From CAWIUB01 sp963839995 (GTDB lineage Bacteria; Actinomycetota; Actinomycetes; Mycobacteriales; Jatrophihabitantaceae), in assembly GCA_963839995.1 (NCBI GenBank), contig CAWIXH010000023.1, forward strand, positions 4,210 to 68,209: DNA of 64,000 nucleotides, in the 5' to 3' direction. The translations under genes and the position numbers were made by a program. Shown piece by piece: positions 31,771 through 40,589 of the stretch (within the stretch, counting starts at the first letter, position 1; every line of letters starts with the position of its first letter). Under the pieces are notes generated by a model. The model worked only from the letters and a program-made list of their open reading frames with translations, had not been told where the DNA came from and searched no databases.

Positions 31771-32718
31771 CTACGGGACCAGGGCGAGCTTTCCCGGGGA
31801 GTGGCCCGTCCGCAGCGCACGGTGAGCGTCCTCGGCGCGGTCCAGGGGATACGTCTCGGCGACCCTCACCCGCAGCCGACCCGCCTCGGCGAGCCGGACG
31901 ATATCCAACCGGGCGGCGGCGCGGAACTCGGTGCCCGGATCGCCGCCGGGCCCGGCGCCGAGTACCTTGACGCCGGCCTGTGTGCCGCCAGCGAAATTCG
32001 CCAGGGTGACGATGCGGCCCCGATCGGGGACCAGCGCCAGTGACGCGTCGAGTGCCTCGTCGCTGCCGATCGCGTCGACCGCCACGTCGACCCCGTCCGC
32101 AGCCACGGCGCGTACGCGATCGACGAGCCCCGGCCCGTACTCGATGGGCTCCGCGCCGAGGTCGCGCAGGTAGCCGTGCTGTTCCTTGCTCGCGGTGCCG
32201 ATCACCCGAGCGCCGCGCGCCACGGCCAGCTGCACCGCTGCCGAACCCACGCCACCGGCTGCGGCGTGCACGAGCACTGTGTCGCCATCGCCGACCCCGG
32301 TCACCGAGAGGGCATGGGCGGCCGTGACGCCGGTGAGCAGCAGCCCGGCCGCCTGCTCCCAGCTCAGGTTCGCGGGTTTCGGCAGCACCGCGGACGCCGG
32401 CACGAGCAGGGTCTCGGCGTATCCGCCGTCGATGGGGTAGGCGATCACCTCGTCACCGACCGCGATCGGCCCGGCAGGCCCGGTGGCGTCGGCGCCGGTC
32501 GCGCGCACCACGCCGGCGGCCTCCATCCCGAGGCGCAGCGGCAGCCGGCTGCGATCGATGCCGTACATCCCGCTGTAGGACTTGTAGTCGTAGGGATTCA
32601 GCCCGGCGGCGCGCACGTCGACCACGACCTGGCCGGGGCCGGGTTCGGGGACGTCGACGTCTATGACGGACAGGACCTCGGGGCCACCGAAGTCGGTGGC
32701 AGCAACGGCTCGCGACAT
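31771..32718 (-). CDS. NADP-dependent oxidoreductase (quinone oxidoreductase-like MDR)
   Basis: A 315-aa zinc-independent medium-chain dehydrogenase/reductase of the QOR/zeta-crystallin type. The N-terminal GroES-like catalytic domain starts MSRAVAATDFGGPEVLSV and has AAGLNPYDYKSYSGMYG; the Rossmann domain carries HAAAGGVGSAAVQLA. No structural zinc cysteines are present. It probably reduces quinones or reactive enals with NADPH. The minus-strand transport gene upstream is 43 bp away and may share its transcript. Confidence 0.9.
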   Translation of the reverse strand: MSRAVAATDFGGPEVLSVIDVDVPEPGPGQVVVDVRAAGLNPYDYKSYSGMYGIDRSRLPLRLGMEAAGVVRATGADATGPAGPIAVGDEVIAYPIDGGYAETLLVPASAVLPKPANLSWEQAAGLLLTGVTAAHALSVTGVGDGDTVLVHAAAGGVGSAAVQLAVARGARVIGTASKEQHGYLRDLGAEPIEYGPGLVDRVRAVAADGVDVAVDAIGSDEALDASLALVPDRGRIVTLANFAGGTQAGVKVLGAGPGGDPGTEFRAAARLDIVRLAEAGRLRVRVAETYPLDRAEDAHRALRTGHSPGKLALVP

Positions 32719-32761
32719 GCCGGGCCAACGGACCGGGATCGGCCGCTATTCCGCCGGTTGC

Positions 32762-33670
32762 TCAGCGGCACTCGCCTGCCACGCTTGCCGCGGGTTCCGG
32801 CATCTCGACCGCGATGACCTGGCGCCGCCGGCGGGCGGCAAGGATCGAGCCGACCAGGATGAGCGGGAATCCCACCGCCATGCCCACGGTGAACGTCTCG
32901 CCGAGGGCAGTGACCCCGAGCAGCACCGCGACCGCGGGGTTGACGTAGGTGATCACCGTGGCCCGCGCCGGGCCGATACCGGCGATCAGCGCGAAGAACA
33001 GCACGAACGCGAGTGCCGTGCACACGGTGGCCAGCACCAGGACGGACGCGACCGCCCCGCCGGGCACGTGCCGCGGCGGATCGACCACCGCGATGGGCAG
33101 GTAGACCACCGCCGTGATTGCCAGTGATGCCGTCACCACGCCAATGGCCGGCTGATCGCCGAGGCTGCGGTTGAGGATGATCGGGCCGAGGGCGTAGCCG
33201 ACAACGACGACGGCGACCTCGGCCAGGCCCACTGCGTTGACGTCACCCAGGTCCAGTCCGACGAGGGCGGCGACGCCGACGATGCCGAGAAGCAGGCCTG
33301 CGAGGCGGCTGGGGTCCATCGGTTCGTGGTCGCCCATCAGCCGGACGATCAGCACCCCCGCCAGCGGCACGGCGGCCACGAGCAGGCCGGTCAGCGAGCT
33401 GGACAGCCGGGTCTCGGCATCGGACAGCAACAGCCAGGGAATCGCCAGCTCGACCGCGGTGTAGCTGAGCAAGGGCCGCCAGCGTCGGAACACCGGCCAC
33501 AGCTCGCGGCGGGACAGGGCGATGGGCAACAGCACGAGCGTCGCCAGGCCGGTGCGGGCGAAGACCAGCCCGGCCGGTGGGATGTCGCGCACCGCCACCC
33601 GGATCAGCAGATACGGAATGCCCCAGATGACGCACATGGCGGCGAACAGCAGCCAGTGACGGCGGGACAT
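32762..33670 (-). CDS. EamA/DMT family transporter
   Basis: A 302-aa membrane protein with about ten transmembrane segments and two EamA repeats (about 5-140 and 150-285). The opening MSRRHWLLFAAMCVIWGIPY and the second-repeat end GETFTVGMAVGFPLILVGSI are typical of drug/metabolite exporters. Substrate unknown; amino acids or metabolites are common in the family. Confidence 0.9.
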   Translation of the reverse strand: MSRRHWLLFAAMCVIWGIPYLLIRVAVRDIPPAGLVFARTGLATLVLLPIALSRRELWPVFRRWRPLLSYTAVELAIPWLLLSDAETRLSSSLTGLLVAAVPLAGVLIVRLMGDHEPMDPSRLAGLLLGIVGVAALVGLDLGDVNAVGLAEVAVVVVGYALGPIILNRSLGDQPAIGVVTASLAITAVVYLPIAVVDPPRHVPGGAVASVLVLATVCTALAFVLFFALIAGIGPARATVITYVNPAVAVLLGVTALGETFTVGMAVGFPLILVGSILAARRRRQVIAVEMPEPAASVAGECR

Positions 33671-33762
33671 TCGGCATCCTCTCGCTCTGCGTCGGCGACC
33701 CGAACCTATGCGACGCGACCGGCCTCGCGACAGCGGTTATCGGACCTGGTGGCCAGCCAGTG

Positions 33763-34627
33763 TCACCGGACGGCGGCGAACACGTCCGAGGGGAAGGCAC
33801 CGTTGGCGACGGCGACCCGGCACAGCCCTTTGCCCAGCGCGGTCATCCGGGCGGTGCGCTCGGCGCCGAGCCGAAGCCACGGGGTGGCCGCCATCCGGTC
33901 AGTGTCGGCCTCGATCCGCTCGCGCAGCGCGCGGCCGTCGGCGGTGAGCCCGTCCGCGTCGAGCAGACCGGCGCTGCGCAGGTCGTCGACCGTGGCAGCC
34001 CACTGATCGTCCGACCAGCCACGCAACGCCTTCGCCGCCGGGACGGTGAAGCCGCGCCCGGTGAAGGTGTGCGTGACGATCGCCTCGATACCGCTCAGGC
34101 TCGAGTTCAGTAGCGCGGCCACATGCCCGTCGCCGCGGTACTCCCGCAGCAGTGTCGCGGCATGCCACAGCACCAGGTGCGGTTCGTCCGGCCAGGCCAG
34201 GTCCGCGTGCGCCGCGTACAGCGGCCGTCCCTCCGGATCCAGGTCGACGGTCGCCGCCCGAGCCAGCTCGGCTACTTCGGCGACCTCGGGGGAGGACACG
34301 ACGTCCGGGCCGAGTAGCCGGGTCATCGCCAGGTCCGCGGCCTGCAGTCGGGCGATGATGATCTCGGCCGGGGTCGCCAGCGTCCAGGCGCGGGATGTGC
34401 CGGGCGACCAGCACAGGGTTGAAGTTGTAGAAGGTGCCCGCCGTGACGCCGGAGGCGACCGCACCCATCGGCGCCGAGCGTCCCGCGAAATAGCACATCC
34501 GGCCGGGCCGCAGGCCAACCGCGGTGAGCTGCTCGTCCCATTCGGGAGCGAAGTAGACGAGCGAGTGCAGCGGCTCGGTGGCCCGGTGGGCCCGGGCGGC
34601 GACGCCCGGGGGAAGCTCGGTCGGCAC
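33763..34627 (-). pseudogene. SCO6745 family protein, frameshifted
   Basis: SCO6745-type proteins are uncharacterised actinobacterial proteins of about 280 aa with a helical, MarR-like look. From GTG 34627 the frame reads VPTELPPGVAARAHRATEPL and AGTFYNFNPVLVARHIPR, then leaves frame. The continuation AWTLATPAEIIIARLQAADL to the end at 33763 is in another frame. The break lies at about 34386-34396 in CATCCCGCGCCTGG and equals a net loss of two bases, or gain of one. Everything else is intact, so this is a very recent mutation or a sequencing error in a GC run. Confidence 0.8.
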
Positions 34628-34693
34628 GCCGGTCACCCTAGGACACGGCGCGGTGACCGTGACGCGGCGCGTGCGGCTGCTTGACTTTGCGCC

Positions 34694-35350
34694 GTGCCGG
34701 ACGTGGCGATGCACTCCTGGCAGACGAGGACGTCGCGGCCTCGGCTGATCACAATGCTCGCGGTCGGCGTGGTCGCCGCAGTGATCACCGGCCTGGTCGG
34801 CAGCTGGAGCTACGCACCGGTCATCGGCTGGGCTGCCGCGGCGATGACCTACTCGAGCTGGGTGTGGACGGTCATAGCCCGGATGGACGGCGAGCAGACC
34901 GCCGCCCACGCCACCCGCGAGGACCCGTCCCGGACGATGCTGGACGGGCTGGTGCTCGTGGCGAGCGTGGCGAGCCTGGCTGATGTCGCGTTCGTGATCG
35001 TCGAGGCGCACTCGGCTTCAGGCGCGACCCGCGCGCTGTTGGCCGGGCTGGCGGTCCTGAGCGTCACGCTGTCCTGGCTGCTGATCCACACGCTATACAC
35101 GCTGCGCTACGCGTGGCTCTACTACGCGGACTCGCGCGGAATCGATTTCAATCAGCCGGAAGCGCCGCGTTACACCGACTTCGCCTACCTGGCATTCACG
35201 CTGGGCATGACCTTCCAGGTCTCGGACACCGACCTCAAGTCGCATGAGATCCGCGCCACCGCGCTGCGGCACGGTCTGCTTTCCTACCTGTTCGGGTCCG
35301 TTATCCTGGCCACCCTGATCAATCTTGTGGTGGGCCTGTCCAGCGGCTAG
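34694..35350 (+). CDS. DUF1345 membrane protein
   Basis: A 218-aa integral membrane protein with about five hydrophobic helices. The stretch LLIHTLYTLRYAWLYYAD followed by DFAYLAFTLGMTFQVSDTDL is the DUF1345 signature. Function is unknown. GTG at 34694, divergent from the SCO6745-type gene by 66 bp. Confidence 0.9.
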   Translation: MPDVAMHSWQTRTSRPRLITMLAVGVVAAVITGLVGSWSYAPVIGWAAAAMTYSSWVWTVIARMDGEQTAAHATREDPSRTMLDGLVLVASVASLADVAFVIVEAHSASGATRALLAGLAVLSVTLSWLLIHTLYTLRYAWLYYADSRGIDFNQPEAPRYTDFAYLAFTLGMTFQVSDTDLKSHEIRATALRHGLLSYLFGSVILATLINLVVGLSSG

Positions 35351-35384
35351 CCGCGCTGTCGGCGGCAACTGGTAGACGTGTGTC

Positions 35385-35747
35385 ATGGCCAACCGCATCA
35401 CTGCTGTCGCCATCGACTGCGCCGACGCCGAACTGCTCGCGAACTTCTGGACGCAGCTGCTGGGCTGGCAGGTTACCGAGCGCGACGAAGGCATCGTCTC
35501 CATCGGGCTGCCCGGCGGCGGCCCATTCGGCATCGACTTCCTCGTGGTGCCCGAGCCGAAGGCGGTGAAGAATCGCCTGCACTTCGACCTCAACGCCACC
35601 GACCGCGACCAGGACGCCGAGTTGCAGCGCTTGCTGGACCTCGGCGCTACCCAGGTGGACATCGGGCAGGGCGACGTGAGCTGGCACGTCCTCGCCGACC
35701 CGGAGGGTAACGAGTTCTGCTTGCTCCGCAGCCGGGTCGATCCCTAA
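35385..35747 (+). CDS. VOC family protein (small glyoxalase-like)
   Basis: A 120-aa VOC-fold protein starting MANRITAVAIDCADAELLAN, with FWTQLLGWQVTERD and the C-terminal DPEGNEFCLL that are standard for this group of actinobacterial glyoxalase-like proteins. Substrate unknown. It overlaps the 3' end of convergent hutI by four bases. Confidence 0.88.
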   Translation: MANRITAVAIDCADAELLANFWTQLLGWQVTERDEGIVSIGLPGGGPFGIDFLVVPEPKAVKNRLHFDLNATDRDQDAELQRLLDLGATQVDIGQGDVSWHVLADPEGNEFCLLRSRVDP

Positions 35748-36898
35748 CCCCTGCCGACCACGAGCTCACCGGCTCGCCACACGCTACTGACCAGCGGGAC
35801 GCCGGGGCGGTAGGCCAGGTGCACGTACGAGGGTGCGTCGAGGGCTACGAGGTCGGCGCGCCGGCCCGGGGCGAGCACCCCGATGTCGTCGCGGCGCAGC
35901 GCCGCCGCGCCACCCGCGGTTGCCGCGTGCACCGCCTCAGCGGGCGTCAGCCCCATCTCGCGTACGGCCAGCGCGATCGCCAGTGGCATCGACGTCGAGT
36001 AGGCCGAACCCGGATTGCAGTCGGTAGCCAGGGCAATGGTCACCCCGGCTTCCACCAGGCGCCGGGCGTCCGGATACGGCGACCGGGTGGAGAACTCGGC
36101 CAGCGGCAGCAGGGTGGCCACCGTGCTCGACCCGGCAAGTGCCGCCACGTCCTCGTCGATCAGGTGTGTGCAGTGGTCGGCGCTCGCCGCGCCCAGCTCG
36201 ACCGCTAGCTGCACGCCGGGGCCCGCGGTGAGCTGGTTGGCGTGTACCCGCGCTTCCAGCCCGTGCCCGATCCCGGCCCGCAACACGGCGCGCGTCTCGT
36301 CGCCATCGAACGCCCCCCGTTCGCAGAACGCATCGATCCAACGGGCATCCGGGGCGCAGGCGTCGAGCATCTCGCCGCAGACCAGTGCCAGGTAGTCGTC
36401 CCGGTGGACCCCACGGGGCACCACGTGCGCGCCGAGGAAAGTCGTCTCTGGCGTTACCTCTGCGGCCAGTCGCAGCGACCGGGCCTCGGTCGGCACGTCC
36501 AGGCCGTAGCCGGACTTGCACTCGAATGTGGTGACGCCGGCCCGCAACAGTTCGGCGGCAAGCCTGGCGAGATTCGTCCGCAGCTCGTCGTCGGACGCGA
36601 TTCGAGTCGCGGCCACCGTGGTACGGATTCCCCCTGTCGCGTAAGGGCTTCCAGCCATCCGGGCGGCGAACTCCGCGGTCCGGTCACCGGCAAAGACCAG
36701 GTGCGCGTGGGAATCGACGAAACCCGGGACAACCGCCCGGCCACCCAGGTCGACCCGCTCGTCGGCGGCCGGAGCGCCGGCCGCCCGGCCGACCCAAGTG
36801 AGGTTCGATCCATCGAGGACGAGTGCCGCATCGGCGATTTCACCCAGGGCGGGATCCTGAGTCGCCAGCAGGCCAATGCCAGTGAGCAAGGTCGCCAC
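35744..36898 (-). CDS. hutI: Imidazolonepropionase
   Basis: HutI hydrolyses 4-imidazolone-5-propionate to formiminoglutamate, the third step of histidine degradation. The protein is 384 aa from GTG 36898 (VATLLTGIGLL); the frame is open to 37024 but the extra residues do not look conserved. Amidohydrolase metal ligands are visible in PGFVDSHAHLVFAGDR, LGAHVVPR, ARVHANQLT, SADHCTHL and LATDCNPGSAYS. hutH and hutU lie 15 kb away on the other strand, so the pathway is split within the window. Confidence 0.93.
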   Translation of the reverse strand: MATLLTGIGLLATQDPALGEIADAALVLDGSNLTWVGRAAGAPAADERVDLGGRAVVPGFVDSHAHLVFAGDRTAEFAARMAGSPYATGGIRTTVAATRIASDDELRTNLARLAAELLRAGVTTFECKSGYGLDVPTEARSLRLAAEVTPETTFLGAHVVPRGVHRDDYLALVCGEMLDACAPDARWIDAFCERGAFDGDETRAVLRAGIGHGLEARVHANQLTAGPGVQLAVELGAASADHCTHLIDEDVAALAGSSTVATLLPLAEFSTRSPYPDARRLVEAGVTIALATDCNPGSAYSTSMPLAIALAVREMGLTPAEAVHAATAGGAAALRRDDIGVLAPGRRADLVALDAPSYVHLAYRPGVPLVSSVWRAGELVVGRG

Positions 36899-37008
36899 GC
36901 CGCCATCTTCGTCCACCCGGCTGGCCTGCACAGCTGATGCCCAGCGAATCTTGGGGTGGCCTTGACCGACTGGTGACACGATACTGAGCCGGGCCGCCGC
37001 ATCCAGGT

Positions 37009-37765
37009 ATGACGCGACTCGCATTCACCAAGCGCTGGTTCACGCTGCCCCTCGTGGCCGGTGCCGCCTGCGGGTCGAGCACGCAACAGAACGCCAGCAC
37101 CGGGGCATACTCCCTGCGCAGCGCGCGCGCCAGCTCCTCGCGAAAGTCGTACATGGCGTCCGCCGCCGACGAATCCGCGGTGCTGGTGGCGAATTCCGGC
37201 TCTCTCACCCTCACTGTCCGACGGTTAGCACGAGTGGCAACACCAAGTCCAACGACGAGAGCAGCTTCTACGGACTGAACGCCGCAGTGCTCGCGACCTC
37301 TGGCACGGTGACGATCGCCGGCGGCTCGGTGACCTCCACCGGGACCGGGGCCAACGGCCTGTTCGCGTACGGCAGCAAGTCCGCAGTCTGCATGACCGGC
37401 GGCACGATCTCGAGCACGGCGCAGGGAGCACGAACTCCGGCACGGCGACGCTGAAGGCCATCGGTGAGAAGCTGAAGGGCAACCTGATCGTCGACGGGAC
37501 TGGCTCGATCACCGCCTCGCTCACCAGCGGCAGCTCGCTCACCGACACAATCACCGGTGCGGCGCTGACCCTCGATTCCACGAGTTCGTGGACCGTCACG
37601 GCCGACTCGACGCTGACCACGCTGACCGGCGCCGTGATCTCCGGCAGCACGATCACCAACATCACCGGGAACGGTCACACCGTCTACTACGACAAGTCGA
37701 CGAACACCGCCCTCGGCGGCAAGACCTACACGCTCGCCGGCGGCGGCCAGCTCGTCCCGCGGTGA
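37009..37765 (+). pseudogene. Degenerate beta-helix adhesin-like extracellular protein
   Basis: Three frames together give pieces of a right-handed beta-helix protein rich in Thr, Ser and Gly. MTRLAFTKRW with a lipobox-like AGAACGS opens it, then ADESAVLVANSGSLTLT. A shift near 37217 leads to DESSFYGLNAAVLATSGTVT with TIAGGSVTSTGTGANGLFAYG. A shift near 37431 leads to NSGTATLKAIGEKLKGNLIV, LTLDSTSSWTVTADSTLTTL, TNITGNGHTVYYDKSTN and the terminal LAGGGQLVPR, stop at 37763-37765. Intact relatives are far longer and have many more repeats, so internal repeats have been deleted as well. The 110 bp between it and hutI hold nothing recognised. Confidence 0.75.
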
Positions 37766-37772
37766 ACGACAG

Positions 37773-38837
37773 TCAGGTCGACGGCGCGAGCTCGGCCGCC
37801 GCCTGCAGGAACCGGTCGTTCTCCAGCGCCGTACCGATCGTCACCCGGGCACCCTCGCCGACGAACGCACGCACGATCAGCTTGCGTTGCGCGCAGCCTT
37901 CCGCCCAGGACGCGGTCCGTTCCCCGAGCGGCAGCCAGACGAAGTTGGTTTCGGTCGGCGGCACCTGGTATCCGAAGTCCAGCAGGGTCTCGCGGACCCG
38001 CACGCGTTCGGCGACGATGTCGTCGAGCCGCTCGAACAGCTGCTTCTCGGCAGTGGGCTCGAGGCAGGCCAGCGCCGCCGCCTGCGCCACCTGGGTCACT
38101 GCGAAGGGCACCTGCACCTGCTTGAGCGCCGTCGTCACCGCGGGATCGGCGGCAATGCCGTACCCCACCCGCAGTCCCGCCATTCCGTATGCCTTGGAAA
38201 AAGTGCGCAGCACGATGACGTTCGGGTGGTCGTTCAGCAGCGTCAGGCCATCGGGCACGTCCGGGTCGGTGACGAACTCCCGATACGCCTCGTCGAGCGC
38301 GACCAGCACGTCGGAGGGCACGGCGTCCAGGAAGGCGAGCAGCTCGCCGCGGCGGACCGTCGTCCCGGTGGGGTTGTTCGGGTTGCAGACGAAGACCAGC
38401 CGTGTGCGGTCGGTGAGGCGGGCGGCCATCGCCGGTAGGTCATGCACGCACTCGCGCAGCGCCACCCGAGCGTGGCCCACGCCCGCCACCGACACGACGA
38501 TCGGGTACGCCTCGAACGAGCGCCACGCGTAGAGCACCTCCTCCATCGGGTCGGCGGCGACCTGCACCAACTGCTGGCACAGCGACACCGAACCGCAACC
38601 CACCGCAACTTGCGTCACGTCTACGGCGTACTTCGCGGCCAGCGCGCCGGTGAGCTCGGTCGAAAAGTTGTCCGGGTAGCGGTTGGCGCCAACGGCCACC
38701 TCGGCCAGTCGTTCGACGACGTGGGGCAGCATCGGGTAGGGGGTCTCGTTGCTGGCCAGCTTGATCGCGCCCGGGACGTTGCGCCCGGGCACGTAGCTGG
38801 GCAGCGTCTGGAGCGTTGAACGCAGTCGCACGGTCAT
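37773..38837 (-). CDS. pat: Aromatic amino acid/histidinol-phosphate aminotransferase (Pat/HisC2)
   Basis: A 354-aa fold-type I PLP aminotransferase. Key motifs are KLASNETPYPMLPHV, VCNPNNPTGT, ALDEAYREF and FSKAYGMAGLRVGYG with the PLP lysine, plus the C-terminal RAFVGEGARVTIG. Sequence alone does not fully separate HisC from the aromatic transaminase Pat. Proximity to pheA (700 bp) and the Pat-type FSKAYGMAGLR favour conversion of phenylpyruvate or 4-hydroxyphenylpyruvate to Phe or Tyr. The mycobacterial HisC2/Pat is the nearest family comparison. Confidence 0.85.
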   Translation of the reverse strand: MTVRLRSTLQTLPSYVPGRNVPGAIKLASNETPYPMLPHVVERLAEVAVGANRYPDNFSTELTGALAAKYAVDVTQVAVGCGSVSLCQQLVQVAADPMEEVLYAWRSFEAYPIVVSVAGVGHARVALRECVHDLPAMAARLTDRTRLVFVCNPNNPTGTTVRRGELLAFLDAVPSDVLVALDEAYREFVTDPDVPDGLTLLNDHPNVIVLRTFSKAYGMAGLRVGYGIAADPAVTTALKQVQVPFAVTQVAQAAALACLEPTAEKQLFERLDDIVAERVRVRETLLDFGYQVPPTETNFVWLPLGERTASWAEGCAQRKLIVRAFVGEGARVTIGTALENDRFLQAAAELAPST

Positions 38838-38909
38838 GCAGCAACTCTCTCACTGCACCCCGACGTGTCGCAGCGGTCTGGGGCGGTCCCCGACCTAGCC
38901 TCGTAGGCG

Positions 38910-39509
38910 ATGACCTTGTACGTCGCTGTGTCCGCACTCGTCCTGGGCTACCTGGCCCTGGTCGGGTCGTGGCTCGCGCTGCGCACGCTCGCCAAGCTGC
39001 GCCGCTCGACGGCCGTGCTCAGCGACGGCACCGACTCGCGTGAGTCGGTGCTCGAGGCCATCGAGCGGCACATCGAGGCCGTCGCGATCGTCAGCGGCAA
39101 GGTGGACCGTTTGCGAACCGAGGTCGCAGACGCGCGGACCGAGGCGGCCGAGGCTCGCGAGGAGGCGGCCCGGGCGCGGGCCGAGCAGCTCGAGCTCGGC
39201 GAGGACGTCGATGGCATGCTCGCGGACACCGCGCGCGGGCTGCGCAACGTGGCCCTGGTGCGGTTCGACGCATCCGATGACGTGACCGGGCGACTCTCCT
39301 TCGCGCTTGCCATGCTCGACGACGACGGCGACGGGGTGACAGTCACGTCGCTGGCCTGCCCCACCGAGACCCGGCTCTACGCCAAGGGTGTTTCCGACGG
39401 CATGGGCGAGCCCGCGCTCACCGTGGACGAGCAACGCGCCGTCGACGCCGCGCTGTCTCGGCGCAATGCCCGGCCGGTCGAGATCATTCCGACTCGCAAG
39501 GCGTCCTGA
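38910..39509 (+). CDS. DUF4446 family protein
   Basis: A 199-aa protein with one N-terminal transmembrane helix (about 4-24), a coiled coil (about 62-95, rich in Ala, Glu and Arg) and a conserved C-terminal domain, VALVRFDASDDVTGRLSFAL to TETRLYAKGV, that defines DUF4446. Function unknown. In actinobacteria it commonly sits just upstream of pheA, as here (36 bp). A tandem 17-bp duplication spans its stop codon. Confidence 0.9.
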   Translation: MTLYVAVSALVLGYLALVGSWLALRTLAKLRRSTAVLSDGTDSRESVLEAIERHIEAVAIVSGKVDRLRTEVADARTEAAEAREEAARARAEQLELGEDVDGMLADTARGLRNVALVRFDASDDVTGRLSFALAMLDDDGDGVTVTSLACPTETRLYAKGVSDGMGEPALTVDEQRAVDAALSRRNARPVEIIPTRKAS

Positions 39510-39529
39510 CCGGCAAGGCGTCCTGACCG
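39496..39529 (+). repeat. Tandem 17-bp duplication at the DUF4446 stop
   Basis: GCAAGGCGTCCTGACCG occurs twice without a gap (39496-39512 and 39513-39529). The first copy includes the stop codon of the DUF4446 gene, so the second copy is untranslated and only lengthens the spacer to pheA. Confidence 0.95.
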
Positions 39530-39545
39530 AATACGCTTGGCCGTC

Positions 39546-40589
39546 GTGAGCACCAACCTGTTCGACCCCGGGTGCGCTGACGCCGGCGCTGGGTCGAACA
39601 ACTCGGGTGGAGCGGGGGCTGACACCCAGCCGGGGCCGAACAACTCGGACGGGGCGGGGCAGGCGGCGCTCCGCATCGCCTTCCTCGGCCCGGCCGGGAC
39701 GTTTGCCCACGCGGCGCTGCGCACCCTTCCGGTCGCGGCCGACGCCACCTTGCTGCCGCTCGCCACCGTCCCCCAGGCCATCGACGCGGTGCGCTCGGGC
39801 GAAGCCGATGGGGCGCTCGTCCCGCTGGAAAACTCCGTCGAGGGCGCCGTCCCGGCCACCCTGGACGAGTTGGCAGGCGGAACGCCGCTGGTGATCGCCG
39901 AGGAGACCTACCTGCCGGTCCTGTTCGACCTGCTGGCCCGATCCGGAACGCAGCGGGCCGGCGTGCGCACCGTGGCCACCCACCCGCACGCCGAGGCGCA
40001 GACGCGGCGCTGGCTGCTGGCCAACCTGCCCGCTGCGCAGCTCGCCCTCGTCGGCTCGACCGCCGCCGCCGCGCAGGAGGTGGCCCGCGGCGAGTACGAC
40101 GCCGCCGTGGCCCCGCCAGTGGCAGGCGAGCTCTACCAACTGGTGAGCCTCGCGCACGACATTGCCGACAATCGCTCGGCCGTGACCCGGTTCGTGCTGC
40201 TCACCCGGCCGTCCCAGCCGCCACCACCGACCGGCAACGACCGGACCACCCTCGTCGCCTACCTGCGCGCCGACCACGCCGGGGCGCTGCTCGAGATCTT
40301 GACCGAATTCGCCACCCGCGGCGTCAACCTGACCCGCATCGAGTCACGTCCCACCAAGGAACGCATCGGCCAGTACTGCTTCTCAATCGACTGCGAGGGC
40401 CACGTCGCCGACGAGCGGGTGGGCGACGCGCTCGCCGCGCTGAAGCGCACGTGCGCGGACGTGCGCTACCTCGGCTCGTACCAGCGTCGCGACGGAGCGA
40501 TCGACGCGATCGTGCAGGGTCGGGCAGACGCGGATTTCACCGATGCCCGCGAATGGCTGGCCCGGCTGCGCGACTCCGGGGCCAGCTAA
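39546..40589 (+). CDS. pheA: Prephenate dehydratase
   Basis: PheA converts prephenate to phenylpyruvate in phenylalanine synthesis. The 347-aa protein from GTG 39546 has an unusual 40-residue N-terminal extension with Gly/Asn/Ser repeats (SNNSGGAGADTQPGPNNSDG) before the catalytic domain begins at IAFLGPAGTFAHAALR. No start codon lies closer to that domain, so the extension is probably translated. Catalytic NRSAVTRFVLL is present, followed by an ACT regulatory domain with ESRP for phenylalanine feedback (about 245-320). Pat, which would transaminate its product, is 0.7 kb upstream. Confidence 0.94.
   Translation: MSTNLFDPGCADAGAGSNNSGGAGADTQPGPNNSDGAGQAALRIAFLGPAGTFAHAALRTLPVAADATLLPLATVPQAIDAVRSGEADGALVPLENSVEGAVPATLDELAGGTPLVIAEETYLPVLFDLLARSGTQRAGVRTVATHPHAEAQTRRWLLANLPAAQLALVGSTAAAAQEVARGEYDAAVAPPVAGELYQLVSLAHDIADNRSAVTRFVLLTRPSQPPPPTGNDRTTLVAYLRADHAGALLEILTEFATRGVNLTRIESRPTKERIGQYCFSIDCEGHVADERVGDALAALKRTCADVRYLGSYQRRDGAIDAIVQGRADADFTDAREWLARLRDSGAS
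39560..39599. repeat. 9-bp inverted repeat in the pheA 5' coding region
   Basis: GTTCGACCC at 39560-39568 and GGGTCGAAC at 39591-39599 are exactly complementary, 22 bp apart. Imperfect direct repeats around GAACAACTCGG (39596-39606 and about 39638-39648) follow. They encode the repetitive N-terminal extension and could fold in the mRNA near the start codon. Confidence 0.7.

Noticed and set aside
37773..38837. Assignment as the biosynthetic HisC of a his operon
   Set aside because: No other his biosynthesis genes nearby; the context with pheA favours Pat, though bifunctionality cannot be excluded.
39560..39599. Intrinsic terminator or attenuator for pheA
   Set aside because: The inverted repeat lies within the coding region, has a long spacer and no T tract or leader peptide; kept only as a repeat.
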